In this document: in pieces, positions 22,299 to 31,485 of the stretch | Position numbering within the stretch: the first letter of the stretch is position 1 | Layout: each line of letters opens with the position of its first letter | From: Acidiphilium multivorum AIU301 | GTDB taxonomy: Bacteria > Pseudomonadota > Alphaproteobacteria > Acetobacterales > Acetobacteraceae | Length of the DNA: 64,000 nt | Direction: 5' to 3' | Assembly: GCF_000202835.1 (NCBI RefSeq) | Contig: NC_015186.1 | Span: 1,426,001 to 1,490,000 of the forward strand | Notes under the pieces: generated by a model | Seen by the model: only the letters and a program-made list of their open reading frames with translations | What the model was told of the DNA's origin: nothing | The model's database searches: none | Made by a program: the position numbers and the translations under genes

Positions 22299-24467
22299 AT
22301 GAGCCAGACCTATGTGGACGCGGCGGGCCTGCGCGTCGCCGCCGAGCTTCACCAGTTCATCGAGACCGAGGCGCTGCCCGGCACCGGGATCGAGTCCGGC
22401 GCCTTCTGGCAGGGTTTCGCCGGCCTCATCGCCCGTCACGCCCCCCGCAACGCCGAGCTCCTCGCCGAGCGCGACCGTCTCCAGGCCGCGATCGACGACT
22501 GGCACCGCTCCCGCCGCGGCCAGCCGGTCGACCCCGCCGCCTACGAGGCCTTCCTGCGCGAGATCGGCTACCTCAGGCCCGAGCCCGGCGACGTGAAGGT
22601 CACCTCCGAGCGCGTCGATCCCGAAATCGCCGCCATCGCCGGCCCGCAGCTCGTCGTGCCGGTGATGAACGCCCGCTACGCGCTGAACGCCGCCAATGCC
22701 CGCTGGGGCAGCCTCTACGACGCGCTCTACGGCACCGACGCGATTCCGGAGTCCGGCGGCCTCGAGCGCGGCAAGGCCTACAACCCGCAGCGCGGCGCCG
22801 CCGTCGTCGCCCGCGGCCGCGCCTTCCTCGACGATCATTTCCCGCTCGCCACCGGCAGCCACGCCGATGTCCGCGCCTGGCGCGTGCATAACGGCCATCT
22901 CGCCGCCGTGCTCGAAAGCGGCGAGACCGGCCTGAAGCACGCCGCCCAGTTTGCCGGCTATCGCGGCGAGCCCGCCGCCCCCACCGCCGTCCTGCTCCGC
23001 CACCACAACCTGCATGTCGAGATCGCGATCGACCCGACCAGCCCGATCGGCCGCACCGACAAGGCCGGCGTCGCCGACCTCATCGTCGAATCCGCGATCA
23101 GCACGATCATGGACGCCGAGGACAGCGTCGCCGCCGTCGATGCCGAGGACAAGGTGCTGGTCTACCGCAACTGGCTCGGCCTGATGGCCGGCACGCTCAG
23201 CGAACAGGTCGAGAAGGGCGGCAAGACCTTCACCCGCGCCCTCAACCCCGACCGCGCCTACACCGCGCCGGACGGCTCGACCCTCACCCTCCCCGGCCGC
23301 GTGCTGATGCTGGTCCGCAATGTCGGCCACCACATCTATACCGACACCGTGCTCGACGCCGCCGGCAAGCCGATCCCCGAGACGATCCTCGACCTCGTGG
23401 TCACCTCCCTCTGCGGCCTGCACGACATCCGCCGCACCGCCGGCCTGCGCAACTCCCGCGCCGGCTCGGTCTACATCGTCAAGCCGAAGATGCACGGCGC
23501 CGACGAGGTCGCCTACGCCAACGGCCTCTTCGCCGCGACCGAATCCCTGCTCGGCCTCGCGCCGGACACGCTGAAGATGGGCATCATGGACGAGGAGCGC
23601 CGCACCTCGGCCAATCTCAAGGCCTGCATCGCCGCCGCCGCCAGCCGCATCTTCTTCATCAACACCGGCTTCCTCGACCGCACCGGCGACGAGATCCACA
23701 CCTCGATCGAGGCCGGCCCGATGATCCGCAAGAACGAGATCAGGAACACGCCCTGGATCAAGGCCTATGAGGACCGCAACGTCGATATCGGCATCGTCTG
23801 CGGCCTGCCCGGCCACGCCCAGATCGGCAAGGGCATGTGGGCCGCGCCCGACGCGATGGCGGCGATGCTCGAACAGAAGGTCGGCCACCCCCGCGCCGGC
23901 GCCAACACCGCCTGGGTGCCCTCGCCCACCGCGGCCACGCTGCACGCCCTGCACTACCACATGGTCGATGTCGCCGCCCGCCAGGCCGAGCTCGCCGCCC
24001 GCCCGATGGGCTCCCTCGCCGACCTGCTGACCATCCCGCTGGCCGATCGCCCGAACTGGCGGCCGGAGGACATCCAGCAGGAGCTCGACAACAACGCCCA
24101 GGGCATCCTCGGCTATGTCGTCCGCTGGATCGACCAGGGCATCGGCTGCTCCAAGGTGCCGGACATCCACAACGTCGCGCTGATGGAAGACCGCGCCACC
24201 CTTCGCATCTCCGCCCAGCACATCGCCAACTGGCTGCACCACGGCATCGTCTCCGAGGCGCAGGTGATGGAGACGATGAAGCGCATGGCCGCGGTGGTCG
24301 ATGGCCAGAACGCCGGCGACCCGGCCTACCGCAACATGGCCCCGGGCTTCGACGGCGTCGCCTTCCAGGCGGCGTGCGACCTCGTCTTCAAGGGCCGCAC
24401 CCAGCCGAACGGCTACACCGAGTTCATCCTGCACGACCGCCGGCGCGAGGCCAAAGCCTCCGCCTGA
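22299..24467 (+). CDS. glcB: Malate synthase G
   Basis: Condenses glyoxylate with acetyl-CoA to malate; needed for growth on acetate, fatty acids, alkanes or glycolate. The ATG at 22299 (preceded by AAGGAG) gives 722 residues, matching the usual 723 of the G isoform; the TTG at 22263 is not needed. Visible stretches include [65 protein letters not shown] with the catalytic region, [16 protein letters not shown], and the C-terminal domain with [14 protein letters not shown]. Isocitrate lyase is not in the window. It would complement the alkane beta-oxidation module downstream. Confidence 0.97.
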   Translation: MSQTYVDAAGLRVAAELHQFIETEALPGTGIESGAFWQGFAGLIARHAPRNAELLAERDRLQAAIDDWHRSRRGQPVDPAAYEAFLREIGYLRPEPGDVKVTSERVDPEIAAIAGPQLVVPVMNARYALNAANARWGSLYDALYGTDAIPESGGLERGKAYNPQRGAAVVARGRAFLDDHFPLATGSHADVRAWRVHNGHLAAVLESGETGLKHAAQFAGYRGEPAAPTAVLLRHHNLHVEIAIDPTSPIGRTDKAGVADLIVESAISTIMDAEDSVAAVDAEDKVLVYRNWLGLMAGTLSEQVEKGGKTFTRALNPDRAYTAPDGSTLTLPGRVLMLVRNVGHHIYTDTVLDAAGKPIPETILDLVVTSLCGLHDIRRTAGLRNSRAGSVYIVKPKMHGADEVAYANGLFAATESLLGLAPDTLKMGIMDEERRTSANLKACIAAAASRIFFINTGFLDRTGDEIHTSIEAGPMIRKNEIRNTPWIKAYEDRNVDIGIVCGLPGHAQIGKGMWAAPDAMAAMLEQKVGHPRAGANTAWVPSPTAATLHALHYHMVDVAARQAELAARPMGSLADLLTIPLADRPNWRPEDIQQELDNNAQGILGYVVRWIDQGIGCSKVPDIHNVALMEDRATLRISAQHIANWLHHGIVSEAQVMETMKRMAAVVDGQNAGDPAYRNMAPGFDGVAFQAACDLVFKGRTQPNGYTEFILHDRRREAKASA

Positions 24468-24484
24468 TTTTTCGCGCCTCCACC

Positions 24485-24512
24485 GCCGCCGCGTCCGCAC
24501 CGGGCGCGGCGG
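24485..24512 (+). terminator. Hairpin after glcB
   Basis: GC-rich inverted repeat GCCGCCGCGTCC / GGGCGCGGCGGC with one G-T pair, about 18 bases after the glcB stop. No T run follows. It may terminate glcB or, on the other strand, the small lipoprotein gene. Confidence 0.45.
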
Positions 24513-24571
24513 CCGGCACTCCCCGCGCCCTCACGGGCCGCGGAATGTGTCAGGCGGAACGGAGCAGAAAC

Positions 24572-24775
24572 TCAGCTCCGCGTCGGCGTCGGGTCGATCA
24601 CGTTGGCGCAGGTATCGGTCGGCGCCGCCGCCACCGGCCCGACCAGCGGGACGATCTTCAGCCCCGCCGACGTCACCCGGCACGGCGCCGCCACCAGCCC
24701 ACATCCCGACAGCGCCCCGGCCACCAGACCCAGCAGCGCCGTCGTCCCGATCCATTTCATCACATTCGTGCTCAT
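24572..24775 (-). CDS. Small lipoprotein (DUF6726-like)
   Basis: A 67-residue predicted lipoprotein from the ATG at 24775. Residues 1-22 are a lipoprotein signal with the lipobox LSGC, and the mature part CGLVAAPCRVTSAGLKIVPL-VGPVAAAPTDTCANVID has two further cysteines. The pattern GLVxAPCRVTSAxLKxVPxVG matches small alphaproteobacterial proteins I associate with DUF6726, although I am not sure of the number. Function unknown. It stands alone between glcB (convergent) and the globin-EAL gene (divergent). Confidence 0.6.
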   Translation of the reverse strand: MSTNVMKWIGTTALLGLVAGALSGCGLVAAPCRVTSAGLKIVPLVGPVAAAPTDTCANVIDPTPTRS

Positions 24776-24876
24776 CCCCCCAGACTGAACCACTCCCACC
24801 CTACCGCGTCCATACCGGCAGATTGTGTCTCAGAAATGTGGAGACATTCTCATTTAGTTACGCTAATGTTTCAGTC

Positions 24877-26949
24877 ATGGTGTCCAGTCAAAATCGATCC
24901 GCTTTCGCCTATGATTATGCGGCACAACAAAATCTGGCGGTCATCCGGCCGATCGCGGAAGCATTGTCCGCCCACATGGCCGATGATTTCTATAAATTCC
25001 TCGCCGACGAACCGGACATGGCCGAAACCCTGCGCCATCTCAGCGACACGGAATTTGTCGGCCTGCAAAATAAACTGCGGAATTACGTCGGTTTCATCCT
25101 CTCGGACCGCCTGACCGACGCCGATCACCGCGCCACCGCCCGCCGGCTCGGCCGCCTGCACGGCCAGCTCGGCATCCGCCCGCGCTGGCTGATCCAGCTC
25201 TACAGCCACCTGCAATCCAATCTCCAGCAGGCGATCCGCGCCACCGTCCCCGAAAGCGAGGCGCGCGAGGCCGCCGCCGCGATCGTCTGCCACCGCATCT
25301 TCGCCGACCTGCGCGAGCAGTTCGCCGGCTACGAGGAGCTGGAGGCCGAAATCGCCGCCTCCCTCGCGCAATGCGAGACCCTCGCCCTCGAATCGACCAA
25401 CTTCAACGACCTCGTCACCGGCGTGCTCGAACTGCTGGGCGGCTTCACCGGCACGGTCTCCGCCTTCTTCGCCCGGGTCGACCATGAGGGCGAACTGCAG
25501 ATCGAGGCCTCCGCCGGCGCCGCCGGCCCGCGCTACCACCAGGCCATGGAGTCCGGCGAGGTGCCGCGGATCAGCATCGACCCCGATCTCGAGGCCGGCC
25601 GCGGCCCCGGCGGCCGCGCCTGGCGCGAGAGCCGCATCATCTGCTCGGATGCCTGGTCGATCGAGGCTGAAAACCGTCCCTGGCACGAGCTGGGCCGCCA
25701 GCTCGGCTTCCGCTCCAGCGCCGCGGTGCCGATCCTGAACGAGGCCGACCGCACCATCGCCCTGCTCAGCCTCTATGCCGGGGTGCCGCGCTTCTTCTCC
25801 GCCCCGCGCATCTACAATTTCCTCCTCCATCTGCAGCAGATGCTGAGCCACGCGGTGCAGCGCTTCAGCCGCGCCCCGGTCATCCCCCTGCACGAGCGCC
25901 AGCGCTACCGCCGCCTGCTCGATTCCGGCCGCGTCACCTTCCATTTCCAGCCGATCATCGACCTCGACGACGGCGCCCTGCGCAAGCTCGAAGGCCTCGC
26001 CCGGCTGATCGGCGAGGACGACGCCATCGTCGAGCCGAAGCATTTCATGCCCGCCTTCGGCTCGGAGGATCTCTTCCGCCTCTTCGCGATCGGGCTCGAC
26101 GAGGGAGCGAAGGCCTGCCGCGAGGTCGCCGCCCTCGGCACCGATGTCACCATCGCCCTGAACTTCCCCGCCGAGGGCATGGGCGATCCCCGCTTCATCG
26201 ACATCCTGTTCGCCAGGATGCGCGCGCACGGCCTGCTGCCCCACCAGATCCAGCTCGAAATCCTCGAGGGCCACGATTTCGGGGTGGACGAAACCGTGCA
26301 GCACGATTTCCTCCGCCGCATCCGCGACGCCGGCATCCGCATCGCCGAGGACGATCTCGGCTCCGGCCACAGCTCCCTCCTCCGCCTCGACCGCTTCGGC
26401 TTCGACGACGTGAAGATCGACCAGGCCCTGGTGCAGAGCGCGCTCTACCGCCCCGAACGGGCGCTCGAATTCATCCTCTACCTCACCCGCCTCGCCCATT
26501 CCTTCGACATGAAGCTGACCGTCGAGGGCCTCGCCAATGCCGGCATGGTCGAGGCCGCCGCCATTCTCGGCGCCGATTACGGCCAGGGCTACGGCATCGC
26601 CCGGCCGATGCCGCTGGACCGGCTCGTCGAATGGCATCGCGGGTTCCGCTACAAGGTGGAGGTCACCGCGCCGAAAACCGCGCTCGGCGCCCTCGCCGCC
26701 TATCTCGGCTGGTGCATGCGCGCGCAGCAGACCCAGTCCGAGCGCCGCGCCCTCGGCCCGGTGGATGCCGAGGCGAGGATCGCCGCCTATCTCGGCGCCC
26801 GCCCCGAGGCCGCCGCCCGCGTCGGCCCGCTGGTCGAGCGCCATTTCGCCGGCGAGTTTTCCTCGCACGAGGAAATCCGCGGCCGCATCGTCCAGGAACT
26901 CACCCTGCTCTGGTTCGACGAACTGGCCGAAGCCGGCAGCGACGGCTGA
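24877..26949 (+). CDS. Globin-coupled sensor / GAF / EAL cyclic-di-GMP phosphodiesterase
   Basis: A 690-residue cytosolic signalling protein. Residues ~15-150 form a globin-coupled sensor domain: helix pattern plus the hallmark proximal-histidine stretch LHGQLGIRPRWLIQLY with H95. Residues ~160-330 look like a GAF domain. Residues ~345-590 are an EAL domain with FHFQPIIDLDD, E372 in LEGL (EGL in place of EAL), the asparagine of ALNFPAE, the glutamate of LEILEG, EDDLGSGHSS, VKID, VEGLAN and YGQGYGIARPMP. All catalytic positions seem kept. No GGDEF domain is present, and a ~90-residue helical C-terminal region follows. It probably senses O2 (or NO/CO) through heme and hydrolyses c-di-GMP. It starts in an AT-richer leader and is a single-gene unit. 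Confidence 0.88.
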   Translation: MVSSQNRSAFAYDYAAQQNLAVIRPIAEALSAHMADDFYKFLADEPDMAETLRHLSDTEFVGLQNKLRNYVGFILSDRLTDADHRATARRLGRLHGQLGIRPRWLIQLYSHLQSNLQQAIRATVPESEAREAAAAIVCHRIFADLREQFAGYEELEAEIAASLAQCETLALESTNFNDLVTGVLELLGGFTGTVSAFFARVDHEGELQIEASAGAAGPRYHQAMESGEVPRISIDPDLEAGRGPGGRAWRESRIICSDAWSIEAENRPWHELGRQLGFRSSAAVPILNEADRTIALLSLYAGVPRFFSAPRIYNFLLHLQQMLSHAVQRFSRAPVIPLHERQRYRRLLDSGRVTFHFQPIIDLDDGALRKLEGLARLIGEDDAIVEPKHFMPAFGSEDLFRLFAIGLDEGAKACREVAALGTDVTIALNFPAEGMGDPRFIDILFARMRAHGLLPHQIQLEILEGHDFGVDETVQHDFLRRIRDAGIRIAEDDLGSGHSSLLRLDRFGFDDVKIDQALVQSALYRPERALEFILYLTRLAHSFDMKLTVEGLANAGMVEAAAILGADYGQGYGIARPMPLDRLVEWHRGFRYKVEVTAPKTALGALAAYLGWCMRAQQTQSERRALGPVDAEARIAAYLGARPEAAARVGPLVERHFAGEFSSHEEIRGRIVQELTLLWFDELAEAGSDG

Positions 26950-27010
26950 ATCGCCGGCCGCGCCCGGCTTCGTCTTGCCCACCCCCCGCCCTTCGTGGTG
27001 CTCTGCTGGC

Positions 27011-27631
27011 ATGGACGCCGCAGCACCACACCCCGACGCCGCTGCCCTGTATCCCGACGGCGCTGCCCTGGCCGCCCGCCTCGAGGCGATCGTCGCCGCG
27101 CTGTGCGAGGTGCTGGCGGCGAAGGGCCTGGCGCGCGGCCTGACCGGCGCGCTGATCGTGCTGGTCTGGACCCGGCTGCGCCGCCTCGCCGCCCGCTTCG
27201 CCATTCTTTTGCTCCGCCCCCCGGCGCCGCCGCGCTGCCGCAATTTCGCTCCGCGCCGCCCGGCGCCCGACACCAAACGCCCCGCGACACCGCGCCCCCT
27301 GCCGCGCGGCCGGTTCTGGCTGCGCCGCGCCCTGCCCGAACTCGCCGGCGTCACGGCGCAACTCGCCCACCTTCTCGCCGAACCGGAGATGGCGGCGCTG
27401 CTCGAAGCCCGCCCCGCCACCGGCCGCGCGCTCCGCCCGCTCTGCCACCTGCTCGGCCTCCGCCCGCCGCCTTCGCTGCGACTGCCCCGCCCGGCGCCGC
27501 CTTTGCGCCCACCCCGCCCGGCCGCGGTTCGGCCACAGCCAGACCCGCCCGAAGCCGCGCCGGTTTCGCGCCCGCGGCCGCCACGCCGCCGTCCCTTCCG
27601 TCCGTCCCGCGCCGCCGCGTTTCGCGCCTGA
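27011..27631 (+). CDS. Conserved hypothetical, Arg/Pro-rich C-terminus
   Basis: A 206-residue protein starting at the ATG at 27011. The N-terminal ~60 residues (LAARLEAIVAALCEVLAAKG, then ALIVLVWTRLRRLAARFAIL) form an amphipathic/hydrophobic helix pair. A second conserved-looking block, LPELAGVTAQLAHLLAEPEM-AALLE-ARPATGRALRPLCHLLG, follows at ~105-155, and the tail is very rich in proline and arginine. I associate this arrangement with an uncharacterised acetic-acid-bacterium protein, from memory only. Three-base periodicity is hard to separate from GC bias here, so a spurious frame remains possible. Confidence 0.45.
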   Translation: MDAAAPHPDAAALYPDGAALAARLEAIVAALCEVLAAKGLARGLTGALIVLVWTRLRRLAARFAILLLRPPAPPRCRNFAPRRPAPDTKRPATPRPLPRGRFWLRRALPELAGVTAQLAHLLAEPEMAALLEARPATGRALRPLCHLLGLRPPPSLRLPRPAPPLRPPRPAAVRPQPDPPEAAPVSRPRPPRRRPFRPSRAAAFRA

Positions 27632-27767
27632 GCAGCCGCATCCCGGCACGCCCTTATCGTTACGTTCACAAAACGATATAATTCCGCAACCCGGCCCCGC
27701 GCGTCCGCTCAAGCAGGATTGATGTGGCGGCTCTGGACTCCGCCCCCGCCGGACCAATCTGCCGGAC

Positions 27768-28091
27768 ATGGACAGGATCGCGCCTTTCGCTCCCGCGCTC
27801 ATCCTGGCCGCGCTCGGCATCGCCGTCCTCGGCCTGGCCGGCTGCACCACGACCGCCGGCGCGCCGTATGGCGGCTCCGCCTATTATGCCCCGCCATCCT
27901 TCGGCTACGGCGCGCCCTACGGATACGGCGCCGGCTACGGTCCGGCCTACGGCCCCATCTATCAATACCCGGACTATGCCCCGGACGACGAGCATGCCGA
28001 CGATGACGACCGGTTCGACGACGACGATCACGATGGAGATCGCGCCGGCGACCACGATGGCGACCATGACGACGACCACGACGGGCACTGA
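27768..28091 (+). CDS. Small lipoprotein with Tyr/Gly- and Asp/His-rich mature region
   Basis: A 107-residue predicted lipoprotein: signal ending in the lipobox LAGC (Cys ~26), then a Gly/Tyr-rich stretch with GYG, AYG and PYG units (residues ~33-66), then a highly acidic His-bearing tail of DDDDRFDDDDHDGD type (residues ~72-107). The acidic/His tail could bind divalent cations (Ca, Mn, Zn, Ni) at the cell envelope; that is inference from composition. No named family is recognised. It is followed by another small secreted protein gene about 130 bases downstream. Confidence 0.6.
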   Translation: MDRIAPFAPALILAALGIAVLGLAGCTTTAGAPYGGSAYYAPPSFGYGAPYGYGAGYGPAYGPIYQYPDYAPDDEHADDDDRFDDDDHDGDRAGDHDGDHDDDHDGH

Positions 28092-28223
28092 CCCGCGCCC
28101 CGTTCCATGCGTAAACGGCATGAGACTTAGCCTGAACCGGCACGTTCCGCCGCCGCCGCCGCATCGCCACCTCCGGAACCAAGGCGGGGATCGATCCCCG
28201 CGACATGAACAAGGAGTTTTCCG

Positions 28224-28421
28224 ATGCGTACTTTTGCAATCGCCGTCACCGCCCTGACCATGCTGGCCGCCCTGGCGCCGCTCGCCGCCCGCGCGGATGT
28301 CGCCGGCCCGTCCGGCCAGGCGCAACTGACCTCCGCCTCGGCCTCATCCGCGCAGTCCGGCGGCCGGGCGGTCTTCCAGCATCAGCTGAACCGGATCCAC
28401 CAGCTCGAAGCCCAGCACTGA
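28224..28421 (+). CDS. Small secreted protein of unknown function
   Basis: A 65-residue protein with a signal peptide (MRTFAIAVTALTMLAALAPL-AARA) and a 40-residue mature part rich in Ala, Ser and Gln that ends in FQHQLNRIHQLEAQH, a short amphipathic helix. An AAGGAG Shine-Dalgarno sequence sits 8 bases before the ATG, which supports translation. No family recognised. A second hairpin-forming sequence follows the gene. Confidence 0.55.
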   Translation: MRTFAIAVTALTMLAALAPLAARADVAGPSGQAQLTSASASSAQSGGRAVFQHQLNRIHQLEAQH

Positions 28422-28459
28422 GCACTCCATCCGATCAGATGATGCTCTGATCGCGATCC

Positions 28460-28484
28460 CGGCCCCGCCCTAGCGACGGGGCCG
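28460..28484. terminator. Hairpin between convergent genes
   Basis: 8-bp stem CGGCCCCG / CGGGGCCG around a 9-base loop between the small secreted protein gene and the convergent TpsB gene. It can act on both strands, but neither side has a long T run. Confidence 0.5.
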
Positions 28485-28489
28485 TGGGG

Positions 28490-30172
28490 TCAGAACCGGC
28501 CCGAGACGGCGAAGAGGAAGCGCCAGCGCTCCAGCTTCGCCGCCTCGCGCGGCTTCACCAGCTCGTTGCCGGCGCCGAGCGTCAGCTCGAAATGGCGCAG
28601 CAGCAGCATCCGCACGCCACCGCCGGCCGATGCGCCGGTATCCACCGGATACTGGTAGATCGTCTGCCGGTTCCAGATCCGGCCCCAGTCGGCATAGCCG
28701 AACGCCGCCAGCCCCGAGATCAGCTTCGGCGCGACGTGCTGGAGCAAGGGCAGCTTGTGGCTCAGCTCGGCGGACATCTCGATCCCGCTATCGCCCGCCA
28801 TCACCGCCGCCGGATAGGCCCGGCCGAACTCGCTGCCGCCGAACAGGAACTGCTCGCTCCCCGGCAGATGGTTCAGCGCGTACTGGGCGTTGGCCCGCAC
28901 GGTGAGGAAGAACGATTTCGGCAGCGCCTGCAGCCGCACCAGGCTCACGTCGAACTTGGTGAAGCCCGGCCCGCCATAGGCGAGGCTGCCGCGCCGCGCC
29001 CCCAGCGCGTTGATCCCCTCGCTCACCGTGAACGACCCGCTGTCGATCCCGTTCCAGTCCCCCGCCCGCGCGAAGATCAGCCCTTCCCGCAGCGTCCGCG
29101 TCCGCTCCGAGACCGCCGTCTGCCCGAGCAGCGCCTCGTTGCTGTTCAGGTAGTCCGCCTCCACCGAGGCATCGAGCTGCCGGGTCTGCGTATAGATCAG
29201 CGGGTCGGACAGCCGCACGCTCGCGATCTGCGCCGTCCCCGAATTGATCGCCCCGACCGGATGGGTGATCAGCTCGCCCATCGTGACGGTCACGGTCGTC
29301 CCGTTGGTCCCGATCGGCTCCTGATGCACGATCCCGTAATACTGGTAGCGGCGGATCCTCGCCGGCGCGCCGAATACCAGCTGGTCGCGCTCGCCCTGGC
29401 GGAACAGCCCGTTCACCGTCACGTTCGCCGTGCCCTGCACGATGTCGAGCTGGCGGTCGCCGGCATTGTTCACGTCGAACCCCGCCTCCACCGTCCGGCG
29501 ATGAATCCCCAGCAGCAGCCGCACGACCCCGGGCTGCCCCGGCATCGGCCGCAGCTCGCTGCCCACCTTGAGGCCGGGAATCGACTGCATCAGCAGCAGG
29601 TTTCGCTCCAGCGTCGCCCGGTGCAGCGGCTGGTCCGCGACGATCCGCGCCGCGTAATGCTTCAGCAGCCCGAGACTCGCGCCCTTCGTGTTGCCCTCGA
29701 TCGTGACCGCGCCGACATGCCCCTCGATCACCCGCACGACCACCTGGCCGCCGGCGAAGTTCTGCTGCGGCAGCGACACCGAATAGAGCGCCAGCCCCTG
29801 ATGCTGGCACAGCCGCCCGATCGCGATCAGGATCGCCGAAAGCTGCGCGCTGCCGACGCGATGCCCGACCATCCCCCGCCAGGTCGCCGCCACCGCGGCG
29901 GGCGGCAGCGTCGTGGCGCCCTCGACCCGCACCCCGCGCAGCACGAACGGCGAGATGCCCGACACCGAAGGCGTCGGCGGCTTCTGCTTCGGCACCTGCT
30001 CCTTCGCCAGGTTGGGCAGCCGCACGCTCTGCCCGAGCTCGTTCTGGTTGATGATATGCGGCGCCAGCTGCGCCCGCGCCGCCGGTGCCAGGCCGGCCAG
30101 CAGCAGTATCGCCGGCACGCCAAGGCCAACCGCGCCGCGGGTCCCGCGTCGCGCCCCGAAAGTACCCGTCAT
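28490..30172 (-). CDS. ShlB/FhaC/HecB-type outer-membrane secretion protein (TpsB)
   Basis: Predicted outer-membrane beta-barrel transporter of two-partner secretion (type Vb). From the ATG at 30172 it has 560 residues (GTG at 30184 adds four). A signal peptide ends near PAARA. Residues ~65-215 contain two POTRA-like domains (SPFVLRGVRVEGATTLPPAA; VVVRVIEGHVGAVTIEGNT). The C-terminal ~340 residues are a beta-barrel with the conserved loop FLFGGSEFGRAYPA (FRGY-type motif) and a final aromatic phenylalanine (FLFAVSGRF). A TpsA exoprotein with its N-terminal TPS domain is not visible in the window, so the substrate is unknown. The upstream gene is the Gly/Ser/Thr repeat lipoprotein, which ends in a hairpin before this gene. 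Confidence 0.87.
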   Translation of the reverse strand: MTGTFGARRGTRGAVGLGVPAILLLAGLAPAARAQLAPHIINQNELGQSVRLPNLAKEQVPKQKPPTPSVSGISPFVLRGVRVEGATTLPPAAVAATWRGMVGHRVGSAQLSAILIAIGRLCQHQGLALYSVSLPQQNFAGGQVVVRVIEGHVGAVTIEGNTKGASLGLLKHYAARIVADQPLHRATLERNLLLMQSIPGLKVGSELRPMPGQPGVVRLLLGIHRRTVEAGFDVNNAGDRQLDIVQGTANVTVNGLFRQGERDQLVFGAPARIRRYQYYGIVHQEPIGTNGTTVTVTMGELITHPVGAINSGTAQIASVRLSDPLIYTQTRQLDASVEADYLNSNEALLGQTAVSERTRTLREGLIFARAGDWNGIDSGSFTVSEGINALGARRGSLAYGGPGFTKFDVSLVRLQALPKSFFLTVRANAQYALNHLPGSEQFLFGGSEFGRAYPAAVMAGDSGIEMSAELSHKLPLLQHVAPKLISGLAAFGYADWGRIWNRQTIYQYPVDTGASAGGGVRMLLLRHFELTLGAGNELVKPREAAKLERWRFLFAVSGRF

Positions 30173-30232
30173 TTTTGTTCTCACAGTCCCGTCCGCAAGC
30201 CGCCCGATCCCAGATCACATGCAGAGACAGCA

Positions 30233-30258
30233 AGGGCGGCAGCTTGCGCCGCCGCCCT
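30233..30258 (-). terminator. Hairpin between repeat lipoprotein and TpsB gene
   Basis: 8-bp stem AGGGCGGC / GCCGCCCT just after the stop codon of the repeat lipoprotein (- strand). It is followed by ttgct with no true T run. It may terminate or attenuate transcription into the TpsB gene. Confidence 0.5.
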
Positions 30259-30267
30259 CTTCCAGAC

Positions 30268-31230
30268 TTAGAGCTGGCTTGTCGCTGTCGAGAGGACGCC
30301 TGTCACGGGCGCCAGCGGGCTTGAGCCGCCGCCGGCGCTCCCCAGCGCGCCGGTCAGCGCGCTCGTCAGCGTGCTGGCGGTCGGCGCCAGTTCGGTCGCG
30401 GCCCCGCCGGTCGAGCCGCCGGTGGGCAGCGCGCCGGTCACCGTGGAGAGCGTGCCGGTGAGCGGCGCGAGCGCGCCGGTGGCGCTGGTGGTCGAGCCGC
30501 CGGTGGGCAGGGCGCCGGTCGCCGTGTTGATCACCTGGCCGACCACGCCGGTCACCGTGCCAAGGCCGGTGCCGGTCACGCCGCCCAGCGGCGAGGTCGA
30601 GGGCAGCGAGCCGATCGCCGTGCCGGTGGCGCCGGTCAGCGTCGCCGCGCCGGTGCCGAGCGCACCCGATGCCGAACCCGTCAGGTTCGTCAGCGTCTGG
30701 CCAAGCGACGTGCCGCCCGGCGTGCTCGTGCCGCCGATCGCGTTGCTCGCCGTCACCAGCGCGCCCTTCACCGCCCCGCCCAGCACGGGCACGTTGCCGG
30801 CGCCGTTGGCCAGCGTGTCCACCCCGCCGCCGGCGGCGCCGCCCAGGCTCTGGTTCGCCGTCGCCAGCAGCGTCGAGGCCACCGGCAGCGTCGCCGTGTT
30901 GAGCGAGCCCGCCTTGAGCTGAACCACCTGCCCGTTCGACAGCACGCCGACCTGCACCGGGGAATTCGCCTGCGGCGTCGTGCTCAGCACGTTGGCGCTG
31001 ATCAGCGGCGTCACGCTGGGCGAACCCGTCGAGGTGTTCAACACACTGACATTGGCGAGGGCGTTGCTGACGGGATCGACCGCGTCGGCGACGCCGGCGA
31101 CCGTCGGCCCGACGACGGGCAGGCCGGTGAGGCCGCTGGTGCTCAGCGTCGAACCGTTGCTGCTCAGCAGGTCGCCCGTCTGGGTGACGGTGCCACCGAG
31201 ACCGTTCACGATCGAACCGACCGGGCCGCC
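30268..31230. repeat. Long dispersed direct repeat, copy 1
   Basis: Same-orientation partner of 48662-49630. From about 30,470 to 31,000 the two copies align without gaps at a constant distance of 18,400 bases; I counted five mismatches in the 180 bases from 30,601 compared with 49,001. Similarity falls off in the N-terminal coding parts but returns in the 5' leader (aactcctcgcgcgt). Confidence 0.85.
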
Positions 31231-31485
31231 GGTCTTGGTGCCGAGCGACGACAACTGGGTGCCCGCAGAGGCCACCGTGTTGCCGGCCGTGCTCACCGGC
31301 GCGCCCGCGGCGGCTCCGGCGGTCGTGCTGGCCGTGCTGACAACGCCGGCTCCCGTGCCGCTGGTGCCGCCCGTGCTGGCCATCGACCCGCCGTTCGAAC
31401 CGCAGCCGGCCAGCGCCAGCGCGGAGCCGAGCCCGACCGTGCACATCAGCGCCCTGGACGTCGCCTTCCGTATAGACTTGCTCAT
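30268..31485 (-). CDS. Gly/Ser/Thr-rich repeat lipoprotein, copy 1
   Basis: A 405-residue predicted lipoprotein; signal and lipobox LALAGC end near residue 30. The mature protein is low in charge and very rich in Gly, Ser, Thr, Ala, Val and Leu. It carries recurring units such as TSGLTGLPVVGPTVAGVAD and a C-terminal series of GALPTGGSTxxATGALAPLTGTL-like repeats, which would suit a beta-solenoid or surface fibre. One GC-poor leader with GGAG precedes the ATG at 31485. It is a near copy of the gene at 48662-49975, including its leader. Annotation pipelines may call such genes collagen-like, but there is no Gly-X-Y periodicity. Function unknown; cell-surface location is inferred. Confidence 0.75.
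   Translation of the reverse strand: MSKSIRKATSRALMCTVGLGSALALAGCGSNGGSMASTGGTSGTGAGVVSTASTTAGAAAGAPVSTAGNTVASAGTQLSSLGTKTGGPVGSIVNGLGGTVTQTGDLLSSNGSTLSTSGLTGLPVVGPTVAGVADAVDPVSNALANVSVLNTSTGSPSVTPLISANVLSTTPQANSPVQVGVLSNGQVVQLKAGSLNTATLPVASTLLATANQSLGGAAGGGVDTLANGAGNVPVLGGAVKGALVTASNAIGGTSTPGGTSLGQTLTNLTGSASGALGTGAATLTGATGTAIGSLPSTSPLGGVTGTGLGTVTGVVGQVINTATGALPTGGSTTSATGALAPLTGTLSTVTGALPTGGSTGGAATELAPTASTLTSALTGALGSAGGGSSPLAPVTGVLSTATSQL

Noticed and set aside
22164-27669. Very long open frames on the - strand opposite glcB and the globin-EAL gene (778 and 932 codons)
   Set aside because: They are antisense shadows of well-supported genes. In DNA of this GC content, stop codons are rare in the frame opposite third-position-GC codons; the translations are low-complexity Gly/Ala/Asp-rich and match no family.
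30268-31485. Collagen-like protein
   Set aside because: The sequence is Gly-rich but lacks the Gly-X-Y periodicity of a collagen triple helix; units are longer and Thr/Ser/Val-rich.
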